Origin: Dama dama
Lineage: Eukaryota; Chordata; Mammalia; Artiodactyla; Cervidae
DNA length: 64,000 nt
Assembly (NCBI RefSeq): GCF_033118175.1
Contig: NC_083688.1
Coordinates: 1,385,501 to 1,449,500 of the forward strand
Direction of reading: 5' to 3'
Shown: piece after piece, positions 18,980 through 28,110 of the stretch
Layout of the letters: each line of letters starts with the position of its first letter
How positions within the stretch are numbered: the stretch's first letter is position 1
Program-made: the position numbers and the translations under genes
The notes under the pieces: model-generated
Told to the model about the DNA's origin: nothing
What the model saw: only the letters and a program-made list of their open reading frames with translations
Database searches by the model: none

Positions 18980-19935
18980 ACGCCCCGCCTCTCTGGCCGT
19001 CTAAGGACACCGTCCCCCCCACCTAGATGTCGCAGGTGCTCACACAGGGACGACTTATGTCCGAGAAACAGGCCCTGGGCCAGCCCCTGGCTTCTTCTCT
19101 CTGCAAGCTGCAGCCAGACCAGACCCCTGGAGGCAGGCTCTGCTGGCCTCTCCAGAGCAGGCAGCCCTGAGCTGAGCGCACCCGGGTCACCCTTCACCGG
19201 ATTCCCTCCTCAGTTCTCTCCTGCTCCCCGGACACCCTGGGCAGGCTCTGTGGGCGCGGTGGGGTAGAGGGTTCCGTCTGGGGGTGGGGCCACAGGAGGC
19301 CTGAACACCAGCTTATCTGGGGGCTCTTTGGCCACTGTGGGCTCCAATGCCAAGCAGTCTCCCCAAGGGCCCGGAAAATGTGGAGCGACTTCCACCCCAG
19401 CCAGGGCCCTGGAACACGAGACAGACGCCTGTGGATAAATGGTGAGCTGCCTCTGACCGCGGAGGCAGCCATGCTGGGCGGGTGGGCAGGCTTGGGGTGG
19501 GGTGCGATTTTGCCTCCTTATGGAATGTTCCAAACTCACAGACTTGCCTCTACCAGGGATTCCTGGACTCTCAGATGAGGTGCTGGCTGCCCCAGGCTGA
19601 GGAGGTGGGGGGACATGAATGACACCGGGAGGCCCAGGTTCCATTCTGTTCTCTGCCCCCGTGAGCCTGATGAAGGCCCCGAGGTGGACTGGCCTCGGTT
19701 TCTCGACCTGTCTCCTGGGGCCAAATGTCTGCTAAGGGTCTTCAGCGCAGGTGACACATGCGCTCCCGTGAGACACCCTGGGCCGCGGTCTACCTCTCGG
19801 CATTACGCGGGGGCCTTGGTGAAGGGCGGTGGTTTTCTGTGAGCATGGGCGCTCCGTGCAGTGGGGTTTATTTCATGCACTGCGTAGCACACAGCTCCTG
19901 GCACACAAGAGGTGTTCCAAGTATTTTTGTGGAAT
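18980..19935. other. Unique GC-rich stretch without a gene
   Basis: No recognised repeat except possible L2 debris near 19860-19930 (CTCCTGGCACACAAGAGGTG). No coding signal is supported. Confidence 0.35.
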
Positions 19936-19937
19936 TT

Positions 19938-20026
19938 AACGTTCTGCGAGGGCAGGGATTTTTGTATCTTTTATTCACTGCTATATCCACGGAAGAGCCT
20001 CAACAGGTGTTCTAGAATGAATGAAG
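19938..20026 (+). mobile_element. L2 LINE 3' fragment
   Basis: GCGAGGGCAGGGATTTTTGT, TTTATTCACTGCTATATCCA and TTCTAGAATGAATGA correspond to the last ~90 bases of L2. Confidence 0.6.
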
Positions 20027-20644
20027 GACGGCTCCCGGAATGTCTTTGGAGTTGAGAGGTTCGGGTGGAGCTCTAACACTCTCCTCCTCTCTTTACTCCA
20101 AGAAACTGCACTGAATCCCTGGCCCGAGTCTGCAGCCCTGCCTGGCCCCGCCACGCCGCCCCGCCCCGGGCCAGGTCAGCCTGGTCCTCCCTGTCCTCCG
20201 GCTCCCGTGGCAGGCAGGAGGCGGTGGGAGGCGAGGTTGGACCAAGGGTTGGAATGACTGCTCCGGACTCAGCTTCCCAGGTGGACCAAGGTACTCAGGA
20301 AGGTCAAGTTGAACAGGCCCCTGGAGATCTGGGCCAACCTCCCCACTGTCACTGAGGGGACGCCAAGCCCCAGCTTGGGGAAATGTCACATATCAGTCCC
20401 TCGTGAGGCAGCTTCAGGATAGGGACTGATGGATTTCAGTCCATCAAGAAGCTTGTCAGCTGAAGCGTCTGAAGACCTCCCAGCTCAGATCCTTTCTCCG
20501 TGGCCCCAGCCCTTGTAACAGTTCCTGTCACCTCTCCCCAGAAGGCGGCAGGGCTCCTGGTGGCCTGCTGTTCCCGCCTGGCCTCTGCGTGGCAGCCACC
20601 CGCCATCGACAAGCAAGGCCGCAAGCCCCCTTCTAGCGGCTGCC

Positions 20645-20775
20645 TGCCCGCCACCCCTCCAGCCTTCTCTCCACCCAGCTGCCAGAGCGAAGGTTTAAAA
20701 ATACAAATTAGACCATGACACTCCCTGCTTAGGACCTTCCGGGGTTCTCCTGCAGTTAGAATAAAATCCCTTCAA
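20645..20775 (+). mobile_element. L2 LINE, first segment (split by hAT)
   Basis: GCCAGAGCGAAGGTTTAAAA, ACAAATTAGACCATGACACT, CCCTGCTTAGGACCTTCCGG and GTTAGAATAAAATCCC match L2 and stop where a hAT element begins. The L2 resumes at about 21009. Confidence 0.72.
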
Positions 20776-21008
20776 CAGGAGTCGACAACCTTTTCTGTAA
20801 GAATCAGATAGTAAATATTTTTGGTTTCGTGGACCATATGGTCTTTGTTGCAACCCTGCCAAAAAGAAAAAAAAAAAAAAAAAACGAAGCACAAAAGGGG
20901 CCACAGTTCATAGGTGAACAGATAGACGTGGCGGTGTTCCAATAAAACTTTATTCACAAGAAGGCAGTGGGCTGTATTTGGCCCCGGGACTGGAGTTTGC
21001 TGATCTGT
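20776..21008 (+). mobile_element. hAT (MER1/Charlie-group) non-autonomous DNA transposon
   Basis: CAGGAGTCGACAACCTTTTC, GTAAGAATCAGATAGTAAAT, TTCGTGGACCATATGGTCTT and GTGTTCCAATAAAACTTTAT, then GGGCTGTATTTGGCCC and GTTTGCTGATCTGTG. The ends are CAG...CTG-type. Flanks CCCTTCAA (left) and ACCTACAA (right) match at 6 of 8 bases, fitting a decayed 8-bp hAT TSD inside L2. An A-rich run (about 20867-20884) has expanded inside it. Confidence 0.78.
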
Positions 21009-21335
21009 GACCTACAAGGGCTTGCACAATCGAGTCCCCAGCTTCCTCTCCTGCCTCATCACCCACCATTCTCCTCCTGTCTCTGCCCAAGCCACTCCAT
21101 CCACCCTGATATCTCTCAAAAATTGCAGGCTTACCCCCATCCCATGGTCTTTGCATTTGCTCTTCCCTCTGGCTACAATAATTTCCCACAGATCTTTGTA
21201 AGACGGACTCTGTGTCAAAATGCAGATCTCAGGGCAAAAGTCACCTCCTCAGAAGGCCTTTCATGGCCTGTCTGGCTAATGAGCGCTCCTCCCTGCTAAT
21301 TCTTGCTTTATCTCCCCTGTTACATTTTTGTCAGA
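21009..21335 (+). mobile_element. L2 LINE, second segment
   Basis: Continues the L2 from 20775: TACAAGGGCTTGCACAATCG, CCATGGTCTTTGCATTTGCT, CTTCCCTCTGGCTACAATAA, CCTCCTCAGAAGGCCTTTCA. Order and spacing match the consensus after removing the hAT element. Confidence 0.75.
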
Positions 21336-21445
21336 GCAGGCTCTCAGAGCTATCTGAGATGCTGCCTCCTGGGCTGCAGTCCTCATTTTGCCCCAAATAA
21401 AACTTACGTTGGAGCTCCCAAGTTATGCATCTTCAGAGCACAGAA
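21336..21445 (+). mobile_element. ERV LTR 3' (R-U5) fragment
   Basis: CTCTCAGAGCTATCTGAGAT, GCTGCCTCCTGGGCTGCAGT, TTTTGCCCCAAATAAAACTT and TATGCATCTTCAGAGCACAG are a ruminant ERV LTR tail with an AATAAA signal. The same tail in diverged form lies at about 61960-62080. 5'-truncated and inserted in or beside the L2. Confidence 0.62.
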
Positions 21446-21469
21446 TTTGCTCAATCATTTATTTGTTAA

Positions 21470-21655
21470 TCCACCCATCCATCTATCCATCATCCAACCA
21501 TCAGTCATTCATCGACCTGTCCATCCATCATCCATCTATCCATTCATCCATTTACCCAACCTTCCATCCATCCATCCATCCATCCATCCATCCATCCATC
21601 CATCCACCCATCCATCCATGCATCTACTTGTCCATCCATCCATCCATCCATCCAT
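21470..21655. repeat. (TCCA)n tetranucleotide array
   Basis: Degenerate at the edges and nearly pure in the middle (CCATCCATCCATCCATCCAT around 21565-21605). L2-like sequence (CCAGATGTAAGCTTCACCAG) resumes just after it, so it sits within the L2 footprint. Confidence 0.95.
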
Positions 21656-21656
21656 A

Positions 21657-21742
21657 GTCTAACCCTCCCTTCCAGATGTAAGCTTCACCAGGGCATCATT
21701 TTGCCTGTCTTGACCACTAACCTGGCCCCACTATCAAGAATC
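21657..21742 (+). mobile_element. L2 LINE, last segment
   Basis: AGATGTAAGCTTCACCAGGG, CATCATTTTGCCTGTCTTGA and CCACTAACCTGGCCCC resemble the L2 end (GACTGTAAGCTCCTTGAGGG, TTTGTCTGTTTTGTTCAC). Confidence 0.5.
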
Positions 21743-22084
21743 ATGGGAGACAGAGGACATGGGACATGCTCACGAATGTGTGTTAATTGCCTAACTGAAC
21801 TGCTCATCAAGGTCACAGAGGTGCTGTGTGACCAGGTCAGGACAGGCCTGCTCTGGCTTAGAGGGAAACTCAGGGAACCTCTTCTGGTTCCCCCAGCCCC
21901 CAGCCCAATGCAGCAGCTCTCCACCTGCTGGAAAGCTCTTTGCCAGCTTCTGGGCCACCCCGTCCTTCTCCAAGGTAAAATGAATCTAAAGAATTAAGAA
22001 GTCACCACCTTTGGGAGCCTCCACATGAACACAGTTCTGGTTGAGTCAAGGAAGCTGTGCTCTGGAGGCTGAAATGATGTTGAA

Positions 22085-22265
22085 GCCCTTGAAAATGAAG
22101 TGTCTCCCATACGAGTGTTTAATTATCCTTTTATAGGACAGCAACTGGGCATTAGGATTTTTTTTATAATTATTAATAGGGTATTAAACAATGAATTATC
22201 ATGAACAATTAAAATTAATTGCATTTCTTGGAGTTAATTAAATTATTTCTTTAATAGAACAAGTG
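22085..22265. other. AT-rich block dense in TAAT cores, candidate regulatory element
   Basis: About 180 bp of strongly AT-rich, non-microsatellite sequence: TTTAATTATCCTTTTATAGG, ATAATTATTAATAGGGTATT, GAATTATCATGAACAATTAA, AATTAATTGCATTTCTTGGA, GTTAATTAAATTATTTC. It holds many TAAT/ATTA homeodomain cores and an octamer-like ATTGCAT. No repeat family is recognised, and regulatory function is inference. Confidence 0.28.
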
Positions 22266-22671
22266 TCTGAGCAGACATAAAAATGAAGAACCAGTCCTAT
22301 GCAAGTGTGCAGGGGCGCGTGTGATGAGGCAGGGCGCGTTCCCTTTCCCACCAGGGGAGGGGATCAGGGAACAGGCCGGGTCCTTGGGAATCCCACCATC
22401 TCCTAGGAGGAGGATGAGCTGGACCCGGGTGGACCCAGGCCGTCTCCTCAGCCTCCTGACTTGAACCTTCACCCATCAGGCCCAGCTCAGAGCCTGATGC
22501 CTCCCTCCCTTCATTTCCTTTCTTTGTTCCTCTTTCTTAAGCCCCTTCTTCTCTGTCATGATCCAGGAATGTCCTAGGCCCTGGAAACACAGAGACAAAT
22601 CAGTCAAAATTCCATCCCTCCTAAAGTTTATGGTCAAGCAGAGAGACCAGCACTGTATTAATAATGGGTAA

Positions 22672-22855
22672 GAGTCAGACAACTGGGGTTCAGCTTTGGA
22701 CTCTGCCTCTTACCAGCTGGATGACCTCGCGCAAGTTACTTTCTCTGAGCCTCAGTTCCACCATCTGTAAATTAATCCCTACATCGTGGAGCTGTTAGGG
22801 GACCTAATGAGTTACTACATGTGAAGCATTTAGCACCAGTGCTTAGAACGCAGTG
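22672..22855 (+). mobile_element. MIR SINE, near full length
   Basis: GAGTCAGACAACTGGGGTTC, CTCTTACCAGCTGGATGACC, GTTACTTTCTCTGAGCCTCA, CATCTGTAAATTAATCCCTA and GTGAAGCATTTAGCACCAGT follow the MIR consensus. Confidence 0.8.
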
Positions 22856-22857
22856 GA

Positions 22858-23048
22858 GTGAAAGAGAACGTGTTAGCTGCTCAGTCATATCTGACTCTGC
22901 AATCCCATGGATAGAGCCCACCAGGCTCCTCTGTCCCTGGAATTCTCCAGGCAAGAATACTGGAATGGGTAGCCATTCCCTTCTCCAGGGATCTTTCTGA
23001 CCCAGGGATCGAACCTGGGTCTCCCACATTGCAGGCAGATTCTTTCAG
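22858..23048 (-). mobile_element. Bov-tA SINE, head-truncated
   Basis: GTGAAAGAGAACGTGTTAGC, TCATATCTGACTCTGCAATC, AGGCAAGAATACTGGAATGG, GGATCGAACCTGGGTCTCCC and GCAGGCAGATTCTTTC. It stops within the tRNA-derived head. Confidence 0.9.
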
Positions 23049-23084
23049 AAAAATCTTCTAAGAGAATTAAGCGAAATTTTCTAG

Positions 23085-23270
23085 AAAGAAAGTCCTTATC
23101 TGAATCTTGAAACATGAGTGGACCTTGGCTAGGTTGAGATGTGAAGGAGAAGATTTCCAGGCAGAGGGAACAGCATGTGTGAAAACTCAGCAGCTTCGCA
23201 GGGGCAGTGCCAGGAAGTGCAGTAGCTCCTGGTCCAGCGGCGTGGCCTGAAAGGTATGGGGTGCGGAAGG
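23085..23270 (-). mobile_element. L2 LINE fragment
   Basis: TCTGAATCTTGAAACATGAG, TTCCAGGCAGAGGGAACAGC, ATGTGTGAAAACTCAGCAGC and GTGCCAGGAAGTGCAGTAGC correspond to antisense L2 (TTCCAGGCAGAGGGAACAGC, AAGTGCAAAGGCC). Confidence 0.65.
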
Positions 23271-23509
23271 GTGTGGCGTGGGAGCCAGCCTGCGAAACAG
23301 CGTCCTGCCCTGTGTCGGCTTCTCCCTCACTGCACTGGGGCTGGGTGTATTCCTGAAGGGAGAGGGCGGAAGTGGTGGGAGGTCACTGCTGAGGCTAGAT
23401 CCTGACAGGCAGGGCGGCTTCTCTTTCGCTCTGGGGTCACTTGCCCGGGGGGGAGCCTGCTGCCGTCTCAGGCAGCCCTTCGGGGAGGACGCTGTGCTGA
23501 GCAGCTGAG

Positions 23510-23755
23510 GCCTTCAGCCAATAGCCGTGTGAGTGAGTCCTCTGAGAAGTGGGTCCTTCAGCCCCATGCAAGCCTGCCTGTGGCCACCTGCCCCAGTCGA
23601 CACATTGACTGCAGCTTCAAGAAAGACCTAGTGTTGGAAACACCCAGCTGAGTTGAACCCCCAGAACCTGGGTGAGATCATGGATGTTTCTCATTGCTTT
23701 AAGCCACCTACCTTCTGGGATAATTTGTTACACAGCAGTTGGTATCTAATACAAG
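23510..23755 (+). mobile_element. MaLR (MLT1-type) LTR 3' part
   Basis: GACACATTGACTGCAGCTTC, CCCCCAGAACCTGGGTGAGA, TTTCTCATTGCTTTAAGCCA, TTCTGGGATAATTTGTTACA and TGGTATCTAATACA match the MLT1 LTR end (GAACTGTGAGATAATAAAT, TTTTAAGCCACTAAGTTTG, TAATTTGTTACAGCAGCAAT). Confidence 0.72.
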
Positions 23756-23879
23756 TGCTTAGTGGAATCATGGTTGTGAAGGGTCTAGTGGGAAGCACTT
23801 TCCATGGGAGATGACGGCAGATTTGCAGATTAGGAAGATCACTCCAGCTGCATCAGAGAGGATGGAGTGAGGAAAGATA

Positions 23880-24000
23880 ACAGTTGCTAGCTATTGCTGA
23901 TTTATTATGTGTCAGGCACAGTTACGACTTCTTCATATATATTAACTCAAGCCTCTGAACAACCCTATAATGTGGGTACTATTACTATGCTAATTTAATT
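23880..24000 (-). mobile_element. MIR SINE, part 1 (split by L1)
   Basis: GCTGATTTATTATGTGTCAG, GCACAGTTACGACTTCTTCA, TATTAACTCAAGCCTCTGAA, CAACCCTATAATGTGGGTAC. The antisense MIR halts here and its remainder is at 25455-25590. Confidence 0.75.
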
Positions 24001-24078
24001 TTAATTTTTAATTGAAGTATAGTTGACTTACAATGTTGTGTTAGCTTCTGATGTGCAGTAAAGTGATTTAAAAGATAT
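24001..24078 (-). mobile_element. L1 LINE 3' end, part 1 (split by BovB)
   Basis: TTTTAATTGAAGTATAGTTG, ACTTACAATGTTGTGTTAGC and ATGTGCAGTAAAGTGATTTA are the antisense artiodactyl L1 3' end; its poly-A corresponds to the T-rich left edge. Copies of the same 3' end lie at 38823 and 46085. Confidence 0.85.
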
Positions 24079-24840
24079 CAAGAAGAACTAAAGAGCCTCT
24101 TGATGAAGGTGAAAGAGGAGAGTGAAAAAGGTGGCTTAAAGCTCACCATTCAGAAAACTAAGATCATGGCATCTGGTCCCGTCACTTCATGGCAAATAGA
24201 TGGGGAAACAGTGGAAACAGTGTCAGACTTTATTTTGTTGGGCTCCAAAATCACTGCAGATGGTGACTGCAACCATGAAATTAAAAGACGCTTTCTCCTT
24301 GGAAGAAAAGCTATGACCAACCTAGAAAGCATTTTAAAAAGCAGAGACGTTACTTTGCCAACAAAGGTATGTCTAGTCAAAGCTGTGGTTTTTCCAGTGG
24401 TCATGTATGGATATGAGAGTTGGACTATAAAGAAAGCTGAGCACCAAAGAATTGATGCTTTTGATCTGTGGTGTTGGAGAAGACTCTTGAGAGTCCCCTG
24501 GGCTGCAAGGATATCCAACCAGTCCATCCTAAAGGAGATCATTGGGTCCTGGGTGTTCATTGGAAGGACTGATGCCGAAGCTGAAACTCCAATACTTTGG
24601 CCACCTGATGTGAAGAACTGACTCATTTGAAAAGACCCTGATGCTGGGAAAGATTGAGGGCAGGAGGAGGAGGGGACGACAGAGGATGAGATGGTTGGAT
24701 GGCATCACCGGCTCGATGGACATGAGTTTGGGTGGACTCCGGGAGTTGGGGACTGGGAAGCGATGGACAGGGAGGGCTGGCGTGCTGCAGTCCATGGGGT
24801 TGCAGAGTCGGACACGACTGAGGGACTGCCCTGAGCTGAC
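24079..24840 (+). mobile_element. BovB LINE 3' third, inside an L1
   Basis: Starts AGAACTAAAGAGCCTCTTGA (ORF2 just after YADD) and ends GTCGGACACGACTGAGGGAC. The frame 24100-24621 retains ...LKLTIQKTK..., YGYESWTIKKAE and WCWRRLLRVPW. It lacks endonuclease and the catalytic RT core. Confidence 0.95.
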
Positions 24841-25007
24841 ACGTGAACACCACATCATCTCTGTTCATTCACCTGTCGACGGACGGTCACGTTGTTTCCG
24901 CGTCCTGGCTATTGTAAGCCATGCTGTTATGAACACAGGGCTGCATGTATCTCTATAAATCCTAGTTTTGCCCAGATACGCGCCTGGAAGTAGGGTTGTT
25001 GAATCAC
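24841..25007 (-). mobile_element. L1 LINE, part 2
   Basis: CATCATCTCTGTTCATTCAC, TGGCTATTGTAAGCCATGCT, GAACACAGGGCTGCATGTAT and GAAGTAGGGTTGTTGAATCA continue antisense L1 after BovB (CATTCATCTGTTGATGG, TTGGCTATTGTAAATAGTGC). An internal gap of several hundred bases relative to the L1 consensus suggests an additional deletion at the BovB site. Confidence 0.82.
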
Positions 25008-25231
25008 GTGTGTGTGTGTGTGTGTACTCAGTTGGTCAGTCGTGTCCGTCTCTCTGTGACCCCGTGGACTGCAGCTGGCCAGGCTCCTCTGTCCATAGGG
25101 ATTGTCCAGGCAAGCTCGCTGGAGTGGGTTGCCCTGCCCTCCTCCAGGGGATCTTCCCAACCCAGGGATCGAACCCAGGTCTCCCACATTGCAGGCAGAT
25201 TCTTTACCTACCGAGCCACCCGGGAAACCCA
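25008..25231 (-). mobile_element. Bov-tA SINE inside the L1
   Basis: Begins with a (GT)n run of about 17 bases (the SINE tail), then CTCAGTTGGTCAGTCGTGTC, AGGGATCGAACCCAGGTCTC (B-box region) and CCGAGCCACCCGGGAAACCC (head). Full length. Confidence 0.93.
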
Positions 25232-25452
25232 GAGCATATGACAGCTCTATTTTTAGTGTTTTGGGGGAACCTCCGTATGATTTTCCATGGTGGCTGCACC
25301 AATTTGCATTCCCACCAACAGTGTAGGAGCGCTCCCTTTTCTCCACACCCCCTCCAGCGTTTGTTATTTGTATACTACTTAATGCTGGCCATTCCGACCA
25401 TTGTGTGAAGTGGAACCTCACTGTAGTTTTTTTGCGTCTCTCTAATAATTAT
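25232..25452 (-). mobile_element. L1 LINE, part 3
   Basis: CTCTATTTTTAGTGTTTTGG, AACCTCCGTATGATTTTCCA, GCTGCACCAATTTGCATTCC, CCCACCAACAGTGTAGGAGC and TTGCGTCTCTCTAATAATTA finish the antisense L1 fragment. Confidence 0.88.
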
Positions 25453-25454
25453 AT

Positions 25455-25590
25455 TCAAATTTTAAAGACAAGTAAATTGAGAAAGGTTGGAAAACTTGCT
25501 CAAGATCCCACAACTAATAGCTTATGGTGAGGCTAGGTTTTGAACCCAGGCAGTTTAACTGTATGTTCTGCATCCTTCCTGGAGGCTGGG
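25455..25590 (-). mobile_element. MIR SINE, part 2
   Basis: TTTAAAGACAAGTAAATTGA, GAAAACTTGCTCAAGATCCC, ACAACTAATAGCTTATGGTG and GGTTTTGAACCCAGGCAGTT complete the antisense MIR begun at 23880. AT-rich flanks ATTTAATTTTAA (24000 area) and ATTCAAATTTTAA (about 25451-25463) may be the L1 target duplication. Confidence 0.78.
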
Positions 25591-25599
25591 AAGACTGCC

Positions 25600-25930
25600 A
25601 ATGTCAGACATGTAAGCACAGGAGCTCAGGTGTGTCCTGGGTGTGGGAGTGGCAGAGAGGTAGAGTTGAGAGATGAGTGAGGACTGGAGTTGGCAGGACT
25701 TGGTCCCCGACCGGACAGAACAATGATGGGGAGGGGACACCCACAGGCTCCGCTGCGACCCGCACCTTGGGTCCAGGGTTGAGGTGGTTCCACCCTGCGA
25801 TGGTGAAGCCGGAGGTGGGGCGGGTTTGCGGGCAGAGCGCGGACGTCCTTGGGGATGTATGAGTTAGCGATCCTGAAGGGCATCCAGGTAGCTCAAGGGA
25901 GATGTCGGTCTGAGATCAGGTATTCCCTGT
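25600..25930 (-). mobile_element. Old L2-like repeat (tentative)
   Basis: GGCAGAGAGGTAGAGTTGAG, GCATCCAGGTAGCTCAAGGG and AGATGTCGGTCTGAGATC resemble the antisense mammal-wide repeat segment with ACATCCAAGTGGAGATGTC. Much diverged; it may be unique sequence. Confidence 0.3.
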
Positions 25931-25954
25931 ATCCCACGGCTCCCCCTTCTTAGT

Positions 25955-26064
25955 TCTTTTTTTTTTGCTAAAATAATATTTTGAGGAAAGTTTAATTTTA
26001 CATTGGAGGTTATAATTTTCTTTCTTTCTTTTTTCCCTAAAGGGTTTTTTTTTTTTTTTTAAGA
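25955..26064. repeat. T-rich low-complexity tracts
   Basis: Two T runs (about 25959-25968 and 26045-26060) flank an AT-rich 80 bp with TTTCTTTCTTTCTTTTTTCC. Possibly decayed poly-A tails; no element body is recognised. Confidence 0.6.
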
Positions 26065-26065
26065 C

Positions 26066-27439
26066 CTAAGAGTGACCCACACGCCTTTCTCCCTGACATT
26101 CCCCCGGAGCCCAAGCCTTGGATCTGGGTCATCTTAGGTCCCCCCTGCCCAGCATGCAGCTGGGCCCCCGAGACTGCCGGGGACGCGTGTGGAAGGCATG
26201 GCTGAGCCCGGCGCTCAGCTCTTGTGCTACATGCTGCTCCGGGGTGGGTGCGGTGGGGAGCGCGGTGGGCAGGTGGGAGCCTGGAGCCACGCAGCGGATC
26301 CTGACGGCCAGCTCAGAAGTGTGGCCAGGCCCATGTCTCTAACCCATTGGCTGGCCTCTCCCCAACTCAGCTCATCCAAATCAGGCTTCCTGGAGCCTGT
26401 GGGGTTACGTCACCATCCCTTCTGTCACACTGGGTGGGCTGCCAGGGCCGGGGTCCCCTGCTCACAGCACCAGTGCCTGACTCCTGGTTGATGCTCAGAG
26501 ACTTATCTCCTGGGCCCGGGAGGGGCTGGGAAGCCCCCTCCAGACACATCAGGGGCCTCTCCTCCCACCCGCCCTCCCCTGCAGGGTCGGAGTGCCGGCC
26601 TTGGGGTTTATCTCCTGTGCGTCCCTGGAATGGCTTCTGCTGCTCCAGGCCCCATGCTGGCTCTGATAGCATGTGGTTCCTTGCAGGAATTTCCTGGGAC
26701 AGATGGCCAGGTCCACATGGGCAGCTTCCCCTCACATAATCACATGGACTGGCCATGACCCAGACGTTCCCACCTGTCCAAAGGATTCCATCACGTGACT
26801 GGGTACCAGGTTTTTGAGGGGCTTAGGTGAGCAACCCTGACCTGGAGAACCTTCTAGAAAACCATCAAGAGACCAGAGGGATCATTTAGAGCAGGGATGC
26901 TGAGCACGGGGGAGCTGGGGCAGGGAGGACTTTGTTCCCCGGGGTCATCTGGCGATGCATGGTTATCATTGGAGGCTGGGCGATGCTACGGGCCTGTGGG
27001 GAGAGGCCAGAGGGGCTGATGACCGCCTCCTGCGATGCATAGGAAAGCCGCGCAGTGCAGAATGGTCAGCCCCAAGTTCAACAGCGCCACGGCGGGGAAA
27101 CCCAGCCCTGGGCAGCCACAGCATCCGGGAAGGCGGAGCTACTGTAGGAGCCCCAGGTTCCGGGTGGATGTGAGCTCCCAAGTCCTGCTCCTGGGACAGT
27201 CCCCAGGGCCGCCGTCCTCTCTGATCTGCGGTGACAACTCAAACCTGGGAAAGAGGGGCTCCCCAAGAGCAAGGGTGGGTGGCCTGCGGCCATCCTCCAC
27301 TCCACACCCCATCCCCTGGGCCGGGGGAGAAGTTTTCAAACTGTGTTTCCAGAACCTCCCTGTGGGACCCGGGGGAGGCTGAGAGGGTGGGTGTCTGGGG
27401 CGCCTCCTTGCCCTGGCAACTCTGTTATTTTCAAATCGC
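26066..27439. other. GC-rich unique stretch without a gene
   Basis: No supported repeat. CpG-richer patches occur at about 26190-26310 (GAGCGCGGTGGGCAGGTGGG). Frames of 100-130 codons overlap on both strands with no domain. I see no convincing splice-flanked exon. Confidence 0.35.
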
Positions 27440-27600
27440 CGGGCTGTGTGTAGATGAGGAGGAATTCCTAAGCCGCCTAGTGTGGTGTGCCAAATGCTGT
27501 AACTTTATTTTTCTCTCACTGAACAGAGTTTCTGTCCCAAGCTCCCTTTCTGCCTGAGGGCAGAAAATGTAATCTCAGACAATTCCAGGTAAATTCAGTC
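27440..27600. other. Candidate conserved non-coding block
   Basis: Repeat-free, moderate GC: GAGGAATTCCTAAGCCGCC, GTGCCAAATGCTGTAACTTT, ATTTTTCTCTCACTGAACAG, GGCAGAAAATGTAATCTCAG, AATTCCAGGTAAATTCAGTC. It stands out from GC-rich neighbours; constraint is untested. Confidence 0.2.
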
Positions 27601-27825
27601 CTTCGAGGTCACGCTTGGTTTGACTCAGGGCTGCGGTCCCTCTCTGCTCCTCAGGGCGCTGAGTTCCGGAGGCATCGCGGCCTCGGCAGGCGGCATCCGT
27701 GCCTGCCGTCAGCATCGGTCCACGCGGGGCCCCTCCGCGGGGGGCAGCGTCCAGTGGGCGCTCGGCGGGCTGGCTCCTCGTCAGGGGCACCCACACACTC
27801 TCAGGTCTCCAGGAATTCGATTTGC

Positions 27826-28104
27826 ACCTCCTCTCTGCTCCCCTCCTCTTCCTCCCCTCCCCCCCCCACCCTCCCTCCTCCCCCTCCCCACCGTCCCTCC
27901 TCCCCCTCTCCACCCTCCCTCCTCCCCCTCCCCACCCTCCCTCCTCCCCCCCACCCTCCCTCCTCCCCTCCCCCCTCCCTCCTCCCCCCCTCCCCCCCTC
28001 CCTCCTCCCCCTCCCCACCCTCCCTCCTCCCCCTCCCCACCCTCCCTCCTCCCCCTCCCCACCCTCCCTCCTCCCCCTCCCCACCCTCCCTCCTCCCCCT
28101 CCCT
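27826..28104. repeat. Polypyrimidine minisatellite, 22-bp unit
   Basis: About 280 bp almost wholly C and T on the + strand. The right half is built of a 22-bp unit beginning ACCCTCCCTCCTCC and closing with C5-T-C4. The left half is more irregular, with C9 and other long C runs. Each unit gives runs of 3-5 G on the minus strand. Overlapping open frames here encode only low-complexity Pro/Ser or Gly/Glu/Arg strings. Confidence 0.95.
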
Positions 28105-28110
28105 GCTGAC

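Noticed and set aside
18309..19267. Frames of 206-228 codons over the TG minisatellite
   Set aside because: Cys/Val/His-Thr repeats come from reading (TG)n and (CA)n. They exist in several frames at once, so they are artefacts of composition.
21303..21662. Ser/Ile/His/Pro repeat frames over (TCCA)n
   Set aside because: Translation of a tetranucleotide microsatellite.
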